Positions 17,189 through 26,096 of a stretch of 64,000 nt of DNA are shown in pieces. Positions within the stretch are counted from its first letter, which is position 1. Every line of letters starts with the position of its first letter. Source of the stretch: Pedobacter sp. MC2016-24. Lineage in GTDB: Bacteria; Bacteroidota; Bacteroidia; Sphingobacteriales; Sphingobacteriaceae. The notes under the pieces are model-generated. The model was not told the origin of the DNA. It made no database searches and saw nothing but the letters and a program-made list of their open reading frames with translations. Position numbers and translations under genes: made by a program. Where the stretch lies: the NCBI RefSeq assembly GCF_015223055.1, contig NZ_JADFBX010000011.1, positions 62,001-126,000 on the forward strand, in the 5' to 3' direction.

Positions 17189-18135
17189 TACTTTTCTATT
17201 ATAAAATCGATTTTTGCGGGAATGATGCTCAGCAGTTTGCAATATTCCGGAAAGCGGGTCATTTTAACATTGAGCTGGCCGTGGTTGCGTATTTTCCAAT
17301 CGTCCAGGTCCACTACGGCTTCCATGAAATCTTCGTTAACGGTTTTGTATTTGGAAAGGGCTACCATAAAGTTGATTTTAACTTTTTTGGGATAAAGCCT
17401 GATGTTGTAGTAGGCACTGTTGTTGATGACTTTAACCGGAATTTCCAGTTCTTTTTCGGTAAACTCATCAACGGGTATTTTCACTTCTACGCTGGCCGGA
17501 AAAATGGTTACGTTTTTGAGTTTGCTCTGGGTCATGGCCAGCACAGTTTTGGTTGTCCGCTGCACATTTTCCAATTTTAAGGAATCTGTGTCCCAGTTTT
17601 GAAACTTTTTCAATTCCTGCTCCGGGCCGGAAATGGTGACGTATTCTGGCGTAATTTCAACCGGATTAGAAATGCCATATTGTTTGATGAAACTGATGTC
17701 GGACACCAATTGAACGGGAACCCGTTTCACGGTTTTTTCCGAGAAGTCGAAATATAAGGTGTCTGGCCGCACCGATATGATTTTCTGAGAGGTTTCAAGC
17801 TGCCTGTTCACGTTAAACAGTTGTTCAGAAAAGAGGATGAAGTTGCGGTTGTTTAATTTTTCCAGACTGATGGCGATGGACTGGGGATTGATCCTGAGCC
17901 TGGCAAAAAGCAGCTGCCAGCCAGAGCCTTCTACCTGTAAATCAACAGTATCGGACTGCAAAGGATGAAAAGCTTTCTTTTGTGGAATGTTATTGTATTT
18001 TAAAACCGTTTTGGCTGTATATACATACTTATTGTCGAGGGCCATAAACAGCCATGCCGCAATTGCAACGAGCAAGCAGGTCAGTATCACCAGGAATCGC
18101 TTCCGCTCTATTTTAGTGAGTTTAATAAACGGCAT
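17188..18135 (-). CDS. YbbR-domain membrane-anchored protein
   Basis: A 315-residue protein with an N-terminal membrane helix (about residues 15-33) and the rest predicted periplasmic, containing YbbR-like repeats such as VPVQLV, GPEQELKKFQNWDTDSL and KVINNSAYYNIRLYPKKVKINF. YbbR repeats in CdaR of Firmicutes regulate diadenylate cyclase, but no such partner is visible here, so the role stays open. In my recollection the arrangement near nusB, yajC and coaE is common in Bacteroidota. ATG at 18135 is preferred over 20 extra codons. It is separated from yajC by a terminator, so it may have its own promoter, though no consensus -7 was found. Confidence 0.85.
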   Translation of the reverse strand: MPFIKLTKIERKRFLVILTCLLVAIAAWLFMALDNKYVYTAKTVLKYNNIPQKKAFHPLQSDTVDLQVEGSGWQLLFARLRINPQSIAISLEKLNNRNFILFSEQLFNVNRQLETSQKIISVRPDTLYFDFSEKTVKRVPVQLVSDISFIKQYGISNPVEITPEYVTISGPEQELKKFQNWDTDSLKLENVQRTTKTVLAMTQSKLKNVTIFPASVEVKIPVDEFTEKELEIPVKVINNSAYYNIRLYPKKVKINFMVALSKYKTVNEDFMEAVVDLDDWKIRNHGQLNVKMTRFPEYCKLLSIIPAKIDFIIEK

Positions 18136-18178
18136 TGCTGTAAAAATACGAATAATATGCCAGTAAGCACAAATGCAT

Positions 18179-18221
18179 AAAAAATGCCTCTCCACAAATT
18201 CATGTAAAGAGGCATTTTTTT
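18179..18221 (-). terminator. Terminator after yajC
   Basis: Thirteen-base stem AAAAAATGCCTCT (18179-18191) with its complement at 18208-18221. It is followed by a U-run on the minus strand and has a T-run on the plus strand as well. It separates the yajC transcript from ybbR. Confidence 0.85.
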
Positions 18222-18236
18222 ATGCGTATCCGAAAA

Positions 18237-18569
18237 CTAGGCTTTTGTAGTGTCTATTTTAGGTGCTGCAGCTTTAGTTGCTTCTAAAGAAACGGCAGTT
18301 TTATCAAAACGGATTTTGGTACCACCTTCTACTTCGATTAAGAACGTAGTGTCGTTCATGTCGGCAATGCGACCATGAATACCTGCTGTGGTTACGATTT
18401 TATCACCTTTTTTTAGTTCTTCAACTAGTTTTTTATGATCTTTTGCTTTTTTAACCTGTGGTCTGATCATAAAGAAATAAAATACGACCATAATTAATAC
18501 CATGGGTATCAATGTGCTGACCATACTGCTTCCGCCAGCGGCGGCTTGTAAAATTACTGTTGAAATCAT
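18237..18569 (-). CDS. yajC: Preprotein translocase subunit YajC
   Basis: Small inner-membrane partner of the SecDF complex, 110 residues. One membrane helix (about residues 17-38, VSTLIPMVLIMVVFYFFMIRP) precedes the conserved cytosolic segment RPQVKKAKDHKKLVEELKKGDKIVTTAGIHGRI, the signature of the family. It lies in the nusB-DUF1573-yajC group, 21 nt downstream of the DUF1573 gene. secDF itself is 13 kb away. Confidence 0.95.
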   Translation of the reverse strand: MISTVILQAAAGGSSMVSTLIPMVLIMVVFYFFMIRPQVKKAKDHKKLVEELKKGDKIVTTAGIHGRIADMNDTTFLIEVEGGTKIRFDKTAVSLEATKAAAPKIDTTKA

Positions 18570-18589
18570 GTTGTTGAATATAAGTTATT

Positions 18590-19051
18590 TTATTTCGTTT
18601 GTTCCTTAACCTCACCGGTTAAATGTAATTCGGCAATTGCAGGATTGGCATTTGAAGTAACCGTAATTACTTTATCCTGCAAACCTTGTTTTCCATTGCT
18701 GTCAAAAACTACTTTAATTACACCTTCGTCACCTGGTTTAACCGGCTCTTTTGGAACCTCTGGTACTGTACAACCACAAGTTGCTGTAGCATTGAGTACA
18801 ATTAAAGGGCTTTTACCTGTGTTTTTGAATTTGTAGCTGTAATAAACCTTTTCTCCCTGCGTCACATTCCCGAAGTTGTAACTGTCTTTTTCAAAACTAA
18901 TTACCGCTGCATCAGCAGCAGGAACGGTAGCGGCAGTTGCAGCAGTTGCCGCTGTGGTGGTGTCGCTAACAGCATCAGCTTTTTTTCCAGCATTTTGCTG
19001 ACAGGAAGCAAGGGCTATAGCAACCGTTGCCATTAAAAAAATTCGTTTCAT
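18590..19051 (-). CDS. DUF1573-domain lipoprotein
   Basis: A 153-residue lipoprotein. From ATG at 19051 it has a short signal (MKRIFLMATVAIALASC) ending in a lipobox Cys at about position 17, then an Ala/Thr-rich linker. The DUF1573 core follows, with FEKDSYNFGNVTQGEKV, FKNTGKSPLIVLNATATCGCT and GVIKVVFDSNGKQG. DUF1573 is an Ig-like (ASPM/SPD-2-Hydin type) fold widespread in Bacteroidota, and its function is not established. An 11-codon longer frame overlapping nusB is less likely. It sits between nusB and yajC. Confidence 0.9.
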   Translation of the reverse strand: MKRIFLMATVAIALASCQQNAGKKADAVSDTTTAATAATAATVPAADAAVISFEKDSYNFGNVTQGEKVYYSYKFKNTGKSPLIVLNATATCGCTVPEVPKEPVKPGDEGVIKVVFDSNGKQGLQDKVITVTSNANPAIAELHLTGEVKEQTK

Positions 19052-19055
19052 ATTT

Positions 19056-20006
19056 TTATTCGTCAATAAGTCCGCGGCCAATTTTATGGATACTATCCGT
19101 TCTTTTCAAATCGCCTAAAATTTTGTCCAATATACCGTTAATAAAAGAATTACTTTTCGGTGTACTGTAATCTTTTGATAAATCCAGGTATTCGTTAATG
19201 GTTACTTTAACCGGTATTGAAGGGAAGTTCATCAGTTCACAGATGGCCATTTTCATTAAAATGGTATCCATTAATGCGATACGCTCAGATTCCCAGTTCT
19301 TGGTCCGCTCAGCGATCAGCTCATGATATTCTTTATTGTTGCGCAGTGTATACGCAAACAGGTCTTCAACAAACTTGCTGTCTTCTGCCCAGTCCTGGCT
19401 AATCGGTGTCAGTTTGTTTTTAAAGGGATCTTCAGAGGTAAAGTTTTTAATGGTTTTTGCCACCATACCTTGCATTACTTCTTTATCAACCGACCAGTTG
19501 ATAAATTTATCTTCAAAATCCTGAATGATGTTGTGACTTTTCAGAATGATTTTGCGGAAAATGTATTTGATAATGGTTTTGGATCCTTCCAGGCTGTTGT
19601 CTTCATCCGCCAGGTAAGCCGCATATTCCGGCGTTACTTTGAGGGTATTGAAAATGGCTTTCACAAACTCCGGATCTGCCATCCAGTTGATCTTGTATTT
19701 ATGTACCGCAGCACTAAAATCAGGATTGGCCTTTAATGTTACCGCAAACTTATTGTTTAGCAGTTTCATATTTGGATTGAGATCTTCTGCTGTTGGCAGG
19801 TGTTTGTTGGAGCGTTCGATTGCGTCAATACTGGTGTATTCCGTAACCTCAACCAATAGGGATAGCATGCCGATGTACATTTCGTATACATCATCAATAC
19901 TTTTCATTAGCGCTTTCTTGGAAGCGGCTAAATCTCTTTTGTCTGTCATGTGCCATGCGAAAATGTTCTGCATAGCTTTAATTCTTAAGTGCCTTCTGTT
20001 TAACAT
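19056..20006 (-). CDS. nusB: Transcription antitermination factor NusB
   Basis: RNA-binding antitermination factor for rRNA operons. The 316-residue length is about twice that of proteobacterial NusB but typical of Bacteroidota, with an N-terminal extension. The start MLNRRHLRIKAMQNIFAW retains the family's R-R-x-x-R-x-x-A-M/L-Q opening. The conserved C-terminal NusB core includes MAICELMNFPSIPVKVTINEYLDLSKDYSTPKSNSFINGILDK, of which the VTINEYLDLSK and FINGILD motifs are diagnostic. It is the first gene of the nusB-DUF1573-yajC group. Confidence 0.93.
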   Translation of the reverse strand: MLNRRHLRIKAMQNIFAWHMTDKRDLAASKKALMKSIDDVYEMYIGMLSLLVEVTEYTSIDAIERSNKHLPTAEDLNPNMKLLNNKFAVTLKANPDFSAAVHKYKINWMADPEFVKAIFNTLKVTPEYAAYLADEDNSLEGSKTIIKYIFRKIILKSHNIIQDFEDKFINWSVDKEVMQGMVAKTIKNFTSEDPFKNKLTPISQDWAEDSKFVEDLFAYTLRNNKEYHELIAERTKNWESERIALMDTILMKMAICELMNFPSIPVKVTINEYLDLSKDYSTPKSNSFINGILDKILGDLKRTDSIHKIGRGLIDE

Positions 20007-20039
20007 GAATGTAAGAACGAGTGGTAAATTACCTGGTGA

Positions 20040-21128
20040 TTAAAATGATGATTTTATTTTTTTGATGTCGATGATTCTTTGTTCTGCAATGCGGTTGGCG
20101 GCTTGTACGGTTGGGATGTTTTCTTTTTTAGACATCCGGATCACATCGCGGGTTGCATTGTAAATATTTTCTGTCAGCTGCATGGTTCTTTTTCTGCCGA
20201 AACCAGTCAGTTCTGAGTAACAACTGATCAAGCCACCGGCATTGATCAGGTAATCTGGAGCAAACAGGATGCCTTTGTCCAGCAACAGCTGTCCGTGGAT
20301 GTTTTCATCAGCAAGCTGGTTGTTCGCTGAACCGGCAATGATGGCAAACTTCATTTTGTGAATGGTTTTGTCATTAACGGTTGCTCCTAAAGCACATGGC
20401 GCATAAATATCAGCATCCATGGCAAATATTTTATCGGCACTGATCGGCTTTGCTTTATACGTACGTGCTACATGTTGTAACCGTTCTTCGTTGATATCGC
20501 TGATGTAAACTTCTACATTTTCTGCTCTAAGCAGGGCCACAAGGTGCTCACCAACGTTACCAATTCCTTGTACCACTACAGAACGGCCGGCCAGCATATC
20601 GGTTCCAAAGACTTCTTTTACACAAGCTTTGATCCCTAAAAACACCCCCTGGGCAGTAGTTGGCGCTGGATTGCCTGCACCACCTAAAGATTCAGGAACA
20701 CCGGTAACATGGGTGGTTTCCATACGGATATACTCCATGTCTTTGGTGGTTGTACCTACATCCTCAGCTGTAATGAACTCTCCGTTTAAGTTTTTGATGA
20801 AACGACCATAGCTGCGCATCATGGCTTCAGATTTTCCTTTTCTGGAATCCCCGATGATGACTGCTTTACCCCCGCCCAAATTCAATCCGGTGATTGCTGC
20901 TTTATAGGTCATTGCACTAGATAAACGCAGTACATCTTCCAAAGCTTCGCTTTCTGTCGCGTAACTCCACATGCGGGTACCGCCCAATGCAGGCCCAAGT
21001 GTGGTATCGTGAATGGCAATAATTGCTTTCAAACCAGTATCCGGATCATTACAAAAAACTACTTTCTTGTGACCCGAAGCACTCAGTTGATCTAAAATTG
21101 AATTTGTAAGAGAACTATTACCAGACAT
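20040..21128 (-). CDS. Leucine/Glu/Phe/Val-type dehydrogenase
   Basis: NAD-dependent oxidative deaminase of an amino acid, most likely leucine or valine dehydrogenase by length (362 residues) and by the pattern of the N-terminal half. The catalytic-lysine motif GLNLGGGKAVIIGD is at about residues 83-95, TAEDVGTT follows, and VQGIGNVGEHLVALL is the NAD-binding GxGxxG fold near 187. APCALGATVND and AGSANNQL are conserved in the branched-chain dehydrogenase group. In Bacteroidota it usually feeds branched-chain 2-oxo acids for catabolism or branched fatty acid primers. A -7 element lies 25 nt upstream. Confidence 0.9.
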   Translation of the reverse strand: MSGNSSLTNSILDQLSASGHKKVVFCNDPDTGLKAIIAIHDTTLGPALGGTRMWSYATESEALEDVLRLSSAMTYKAAITGLNLGGGKAVIIGDSRKGKSEAMMRSYGRFIKNLNGEFITAEDVGTTTKDMEYIRMETTHVTGVPESLGGAGNPAPTTAQGVFLGIKACVKEVFGTDMLAGRSVVVQGIGNVGEHLVALLRAENVEVYISDINEERLQHVARTYKAKPISADKIFAMDADIYAPCALGATVNDKTIHKMKFAIIAGSANNQLADENIHGQLLLDKGILFAPDYLINAGGLISCYSELTGFGRKRTMQLTENIYNATRDVIRMSKKENIPTVQAANRIAEQRIIDIKKIKSSF

Positions 21129-21152
21129 ATAATTTTGTTATCAGATATGTCG

Positions 21153-21160
21153 CAAAACTA
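21153..21160 (-). promoter_or_regulatory. Putative -7 element of the leucine-type dehydrogenase gene
   Basis: The minus strand reads TAGTTTTG (TAnnTTTG), 25 nt upstream of the ATG. No TTG at the usual spacing. Confidence 0.45.
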
Positions 21161-21237
21161 GCTAAAAAAACATTAATTACATTGTATTAACCAAAGTCTT
21201 TGAAAAAATTACCTTCGTTTGGCTAACTTTACTCCCG

Positions 21238-23031
21238 ATGAAACACCTCCGGTTTTTAAACAAATATTTCTATAAATACAAATGGTGGATTATCCCCGGG
21301 GTCTTCTTCGTTGTGATTTCCAACATATTTGGCGTAATTCCGGCCCAGGTTATTGGTCATGCCTTTAACCTGATCACTGAAAATATTGAGGTTTACAGGC
21401 TTTTTCATGGCTTTGACCGTGCCCAGGTGGTATATGATATCTTTAGCACCAGCTTATTTTACTTCGGGATGCTGGTCCTGGTGCTGTACCTGTTGCGTGG
21501 ACTTTTCCTGTTTTTCATGCGGCAGACCATCATTTTAATGTCGCGCCACATTGAGTTCGACATGAAGAATGAAATTTATGCGCATTATCAGAAATTGAGT
21601 CTGGGTTTTTACCGCCGCAACAACACCGGCGACCTGATGAACCGCGCTACGGAAGATGTGAACCGGGTAAGGATGTATGTGGGACCGGCGATCATGTATA
21701 CCATTAATACTGCAGTTTTATTTTTGCTGGTGATTTATGCCATGTTTGCAGTAAATGCGACGCTGGCAATCTGGTGCCTATTGCCCCTGCCAGTGCTGGT
21801 CGTGATCATTTACCTGGTAAACACCTTAATTAATCAGAAAAGCGAGCAGATTCAGCACCAGCTTTCTTCCTTATCCAGTTTTGTACAGGAAAGGTTTTCA
21901 GGTATCCGGGTAATTAAATCGTACGTACGGGAAGGCCATACGCGGGATGTTTTTGCAGACCAGAGCCAAAACTATAAAGATAGCGCGATGGGCCTGGTTA
22001 AAGTTCAGGCACTATTTTACCCCACCATGCTTTTGCTGGTTGGCTTGAGCACCATACTAACCGTATACATTGGCGGGAAGCAAGTGATTGAGGGTTCAAT
22101 TACACCGGGTAACATTGCAGAATTTATTGTTTATGTGAATCAGCTTACTTTCCCGGTGACCATGCTGGGCTGGGTTACTACGTTGATCCAGCGTGCTTCG
22201 GCTTCACAAAAACGCATCAACGAGTTTTTACAACTGGAACCTGAAATTGTATCGGTAAATACAGAGCAACCGGTAATTCAAGGAGATATCCAGTTTAAAA
22301 ATGTAAGTTTCACTTACCCGGATACCGGAATTGAGGCTTTGAAAGATGTGAGTTTTGACATTAAGGCCGGACAGTTTGTAGCGGTTATCGGGCGTACGGG
22401 TTCGGGAAAATCAACCCTGGCCAATTTGATCATGCGCATGTATGATGTGGATACGGGAGTGATCAGCATAGACGGACAAGCCTTGCCTGCTGTTAATTTA
22501 AGCAATTACCGGAACCAGATTGGTTTTGTTCCGCAGGAAGTTTTTCTTTTTTCTGATACCATTAAAAATAACATTGCATTTGGCCTGGATGAGGTGAGCG
22601 ATGAGGCTGTAGCTACGGCGGCCAAAAATGCTGCTGTTTATCACAACATCATTGACTTTGACCTGAAGTTTGAAACGATGCTGGGTGAGCGTGGAATCAC
22701 CCTTTCGGGCGGTCAGAAACAACGGGTATCTATTGCGCGTGCATTGATCAAATCGCCTAAGATTCTGATATTTGACGACTGTTTATCGGCTGTAGACACG
22801 CGAACTGAAGAAGAAATCCTTGGTAATTTGAACCGGATCATGAAAGGATGCACCAGTATTTTGATTGCGCACCGGATTTCTACGATAAAAAATGCAGATA
22901 TCATTTTGGTACTTGATGATGGGAAAATAATTGAGCAAGGCGATCACAAGCAGTTAATGGGCTTAAATGGTGCTTATGCAGAGATGTACCAAAACCAGCT
23001 CCTGGAAGAAGAAAGTACAGTAAACCCATAA
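21238..23031 (+). CDS. ABC transporter, fused membrane and ATPase domains
   Basis: Type IV ABC exporter half-transporter of 597 residues (MsbA/LmrA-like), acting as a homo- or heterodimer at the inner membrane. The six-helix membrane domain occupies about residues 1-320 and the nucleotide-binding domain about 340-590. Walker A is GRTGSGKST, the Q-loop is VPQEVFLF, the signature is LSGGQKQR, Walker B is ILIFDDCLSAVD and the switch His is in IAHRIST. Walker B ends in Asp-Asp (DDCLSAVD) instead of the usual Asp-Glu, so the catalytic glutamate is replaced by Asp; such degenerate sites are known in heterodimeric exporters. Substrate unknown. It stands alone, divergent from the dehydrogenase gene. 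Confidence 0.93.
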   Translation: MKHLRFLNKYFYKYKWWIIPGVFFVVISNIFGVIPAQVIGHAFNLITENIEVYRLFHGFDRAQVVYDIFSTSLFYFGMLVLVLYLLRGLFLFFMRQTIILMSRHIEFDMKNEIYAHYQKLSLGFYRRNNTGDLMNRATEDVNRVRMYVGPAIMYTINTAVLFLLVIYAMFAVNATLAIWCLLPLPVLVVIIYLVNTLINQKSEQIQHQLSSLSSFVQERFSGIRVIKSYVREGHTRDVFADQSQNYKDSAMGLVKVQALFYPTMLLLVGLSTILTVYIGGKQVIEGSITPGNIAEFIVYVNQLTFPVTMLGWVTTLIQRASASQKRINEFLQLEPEIVSVNTEQPVIQGDIQFKNVSFTYPDTGIEALKDVSFDIKAGQFVAVIGRTGSGKSTLANLIMRMYDVDTGVISIDGQALPAVNLSNYRNQIGFVPQEVFLFSDTIKNNIAFGLDEVSDEAVATAAKNAAVYHNIIDFDLKFETMLGERGITLSGGQKQRVSIARALIKSPKILIFDDCLSAVDTRTEEEILGNLNRIMKGCTSILIAHRISTIKNADIILVLDDGKIIEQGDHKQLMGLNGAYAEMYQNQLLEEESTVNP

Positions 23032-23096
23032 TCTATTGAATTTCTATTTTGAAGTTTAATAATTAATAGTTTATATTTACCCGAACCAAAACTAAG

Positions 23097-23438
23097 ATGA
23101 ATCCAACCATGGGAGAATTTGACAACAAAGAGAGAGAAGAGGTTTTTTCTAAGAAAGTAAGAGCTGGTAAAAGAACTTATTTTTTCGATGTAAAAGCTAC
23201 GCGTTCAGGAGACTATTACCTTACTCTAACCGAAAGTAAAAAAAGACTGGAAGACGGTGTATTCGTAAAGCATAAGATCTTTTTATATAAGGAAGATTTT
23301 GAGAAGTTTGCTGAAGGATTAAACGAAACGGTTGACTACATCAAGAACCACCAGGATGTTGTAGAAAAACGCTATGAATATTCGGAAAACCATGAAGGTG
23401 TTGGTAGCAAAAACCTCAATGACGATTTCACGTTTTAA
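23097..23438 (+). CDS. PUR family DNA/RNA-binding protein (DUF3276)
   Basis: Small single-stranded nucleic-acid-binding protein of 113 residues with the PUR fold. It contains VFSKKVRAGKRTYFFDVKATRSGDYYLTLTESKKR, whose RTYFFDV and YYLTLTES segments are typical, followed by an amphipathic helix (KEDFEKFAEGLNE). Borrelia BpuR and eukaryotic Pur-alpha are relatives. The actual target in Bacteroidota is unknown. The first ATG (23097) and a second four codons later are both possible starts. A strong terminator follows 17 nt after the stop. Confidence 0.9.
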   Translation: MNPTMGEFDNKEREEVFSKKVRAGKRTYFFDVKATRSGDYYLTLTESKKRLEDGVFVKHKIFLYKEDFEKFAEGLNETVDYIKNHQDVVEKRYEYSENHEGVGSKNLNDDFTF

Positions 23439-23455
23439 TTAAACATAAGATATTG

Positions 23456-23489
23456 AAAAGCCCCTGATTTTTAATCAGGGGCTTTTTTT
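23456..23489. terminator. Bidirectional terminator between PUR protein and thioredoxin-family gene
   Basis: Perfect 14-bp stem (23456-23469 with 23473-23486), three-base loop, T-run to 23489 on the plus strand and an A-run on the other side. It serves both convergent genes. Confidence 0.9.
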
Positions 23490-23505
23490 GTCGGTATATA
23501 CAATT

Positions 23506-24705
23506 TTAGAGTGCTTCTACCTTATCCAATAACTCCTGGGCAAGTTTTTGAATTTTAGAGGTCTCTGCATTTGCCAGTGCTCTCGATTTTTTTGCTGCGG
23601 CAAGTGCCTCGGACTTCTTTTTCATCGCCAGGCATACATAAGCAAAAGTAGACTGGACGCTGTATTCTTCCGGATCTAGCGATACGGCACGCTTAGCCAT
23701 TTGATAAGCCTGCTGCATGACAGCCGGCGACGCCTGATCGTTACCCATTTTACCTCCTGAAGCCCTTCTGGCCAGAAAGCTCAGTTTATCTGCATCGTCC
23801 TTTAATTCATTTTTCAGCGCCGCACTAGTCAATTTTACATAATCGTCAGTCCTACCCTTTTCCAGGTAATAATCAGCTTCCAACATGACGCCTTGCTTTT
23901 TACGGCCCATGTTATCCGATTTCTTAAAATAAGCAAGCTTGTCGAAAAAGGTCTGTTCATCACCAGTCCTGATCAATCCATACATTGTGCTGGTAATTAG
24001 ACGGTCTTTGAGCTGTTCCCTTTCTTCGGCCTTACTCCAATTGTTGTAAGCTTGCTGGTTGGCCATAAAATGCGCGCCCAATTTATCATTTTCAGTCCTG
24101 GCCAGTGATTTGATAATTTTCCAGCCCAGTTCAGTGTTCAAGTCCTGCGCAGTAACTTTGGCTACAATTTCTCCACTAAGCTGACCGGCTGTACTGCGAT
24201 CTGCCCGTTCCAGCGCCAGGTAATAATCCAATAAAAAAGGCAGGTCTCTAGTCCCTTTGTCGTATTGCTCTTTCAAAGCCGCAGTATTTCTTTTTGGATC
24301 TACAGCTCTTTTTGCCTCCGCAAGAAAAGCGTCGGCTTCCATCCTTGACGCGGTGCGGTGTACGATATCGCCTGCGGTGTTGACAAACAAATAGGTAGGA
24401 AAAGATTGCACGTTATACTTTTTACGCATTTCTATCCCCTCGCCTTTTTCCATGTCAACTTTCAAATTCACAAAGTTGTCGTTGTAATATCTGGCAACGA
24501 CAGGCAGGATAAATACATTTTTTTCCATCCATTTACATGGTGCACACCAGGAGGTATAACAATCAATAAAAATGAGTTTTCTGGATTGGATTGCTTTTTC
24601 TTTTGCTTCAGTCCATGAATTGTTGAACTGGATTTCTTCCTGTGCATGTGAGCCTATGGCCACAAACAGGAAAAGACAGGTAAATACGGATTTTAATCTA
24701 TTCAT
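23506..24705 (-). CDS. Thioredoxin-fold protein closing SusCD module A
   Basis: A 399-residue exported protein: signal peptide about residues 1-21, then a thioredoxin domain with the redox motif WCAPC (Cys54 and Cys57) and the cis-Pro segment SFPTYLF near 100. A long helical C-terminal region (about 130-399) with TPR-like spacing (for example SLDPEEYSVQSTFAYVCLAMKK) follows. It probably reduces or isomerises disulfides in the periplasm. The architecture (thioredoxin first, helical tail after) differs from the TlpA/DUF4369 proteins at the end of the other two modules. The 5' end overlaps the susD stop by eight bases, so it belongs to the same operon. Confidence 0.88.
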   Translation of the reverse strand: MNRLKSVFTCLFLFVAIGSHAQEEIQFNNSWTEAKEKAIQSRKLIFIDCYTSWCAPCKWMEKNVFILPVVARYYNDNFVNLKVDMEKGEGIEMRKKYNVQSFPTYLFVNTAGDIVHRTASRMEADAFLAEAKRAVDPKRNTAALKEQYDKGTRDLPFLLDYYLALERADRSTAGQLSGEIVAKVTAQDLNTELGWKIIKSLARTENDKLGAHFMANQQAYNNWSKAEEREQLKDRLITSTMYGLIRTGDEQTFFDKLAYFKKSDNMGRKKQGVMLEADYYLEKGRTDDYVKLTSAALKNELKDDADKLSFLARRASGGKMGNDQASPAVMQQAYQMAKRAVSLDPEEYSVQSTFAYVCLAMKKKSEALAAAKKSRALANAETSKIQKLAQELLDKVEAL

Positions 24706-26095
24706 AACCGGGATTTTGTTTAACTACACCATTTGCAGCTTTTATAGTAGCAATTGGAATGGGAATGATATATTTGGTTTTGGTGGTCACATTTGGTTTA
24801 TAGCTGGCGATATTGAGGTCTCCTTCGACCATAAACCGAACCAGATCGTACCATTCTTCCCCACTCTCACAACCCAGTTCCATTAGTTTTTCTTTCAGGA
24901 CGATTTGTAACAATTCAGCCTTTGTCTGCACAGCAGGTAGAATTAAAGTTGCACCAGCGCGGGCGCGGATCACATTAATCATGTCCCTGCCTTTAGCTAA
25001 ATCAGCAGGATTTCCAGTTCTGATTAAAGCTTCGGCTAAAATCAAATACGCCTCTGACAATCTTAGGTAATACTCTGTATTGGCCGTTAAAGCCTGACCA
25101 TTAATTGTGGTATTGCTAAATTTACCGTTCCTGGTGGCAACCGGTGTGGTAGTTGTAAAAGTAACCACAACAGTTTGTCTTGGATCTCCTGCTAACGAAT
25201 TGAAATAAGACATTTTAGGCAATACGTATGACCTGAAAGCAAAGGCTTTGTTGTTACGCTCATTTTTATCATCAAAAGGGGGCGCCAGTAAGGCTTCTTT
25301 TGAATTGAACCATTTGCTAAACACATCGGCAAATTTATCTTCCAGCTTTGCATTTCCGCGTTGATCGATGGTTGCAGCAGCATATTGTGCAGCCTGGACG
25401 TAGTCTTTTTTATAAAGGTATACTTTGGCAAGCAACATATTGGCCGCTTGTCTGGACGCAAATTTTGCTGTGGAATATTGGGGGGCATTTGCTACCGCGA
25501 TTTTTAAATCCTGCTCGATCTGAGCATACGAATCACTAACGGTAGACCTGGGTTTTGCAACGACATCTTTAGCCGGCGCATTCCAGGTTACAATTCCATA
25601 CGGAGAAGAGGTGTCAAAAAACTGCCCGTATAACCTCAACAATGAAAAATGACCCAGTGCCCTCAAAAAGCTGGCTTCGGCAATAATTTCATTTTTCCTG
25701 GGGTCATTTGTAGTCAAAACACTGGTCTTTTCGATGATGTGACTGCTCATGTTAATGATGTAGTACCAGCTGGTATAAATACCGCCAATAACGGAGTTAT
25801 CAGGTTTAACATCGTTGTCTGCAAATTGCTGATAGCTACTGCCGCCTGAGGTGCTGACGTCAAAACTCAAGCCCATGCAACCCGTAACACCGGGTTGATC
25901 AACAATCAAACTAAACGAATGCAATTGTGCATAAGTACCCGTTAAAACTTTGTTTGCGGATGGAATGTCGGTAATTACGTTTTCTTCGCTCAATTTGAAA
26001 GGTGGCGTAATATCGGTTACATCGACCAGGCTACATGCTTGTAGCGATAAGGCAAAAAGAAATGCCACTGCATAGGATAAATAGCTCTTTTTCAT
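24698..26095 (-). CDS. RagB/SusD family nutrient-uptake lipoprotein (module A)
   Basis: Surface lipoprotein that captures a substrate and acts as the lid on its SusC partner. From ATG at 26095 it has 465 residues with a lipobox ending in Cys21 (ALSLQAC). TPR-like helices follow, including AEASFLRALGHFSLLRLYGQFFDTS, and the C-terminal SusD region contains EYYLRLSEAYLILAEALIRTGN and LMELGCESGEEWYDLVRFM, both typical of the family. It ends PNPGYE-like (VVKQNPGYE), the usual SusD terminus. It begins 1 nt after the susC stop. Substrate is not predictable from sequence; no carbohydrate enzyme lies nearby. Confidence 0.93.
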   Translation of the reverse strand: MKKSYLSYAVAFLFALSLQACSLVDVTDITPPFKLSEENVITDIPSANKVLTGTYAQLHSFSLIVDQPGVTGCMGLSFDVSTSGGSSYQQFADNDVKPDNSVIGGIYTSWYYIINMSSHIIEKTSVLTTNDPRKNEIIAEASFLRALGHFSLLRLYGQFFDTSSPYGIVTWNAPAKDVVAKPRSTVSDSYAQIEQDLKIAVANAPQYSTAKFASRQAANMLLAKVYLYKKDYVQAAQYAAATIDQRGNAKLEDKFADVFSKWFNSKEALLAPPFDDKNERNNKAFAFRSYVLPKMSYFNSLAGDPRQTVVVTFTTTTPVATRNGKFSNTTINGQALTANTEYYLRLSEAYLILAEALIRTGNPADLAKGRDMINVIRARAGATLILPAVQTKAELLQIVLKEKLMELGCESGEEWYDLVRFMVEGDLNIASYKPNVTTKTKYIIPIPIATIKAANGVVKQNPGYE

Positions 26096-26096
26096 G

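Noticed and set aside
17281..17580. Plus-strand frame inside ybbR
   Set aside because: Antisense shadow; composition (Phe, Gly, Tyr-rich) reflects the opposite coding strand.
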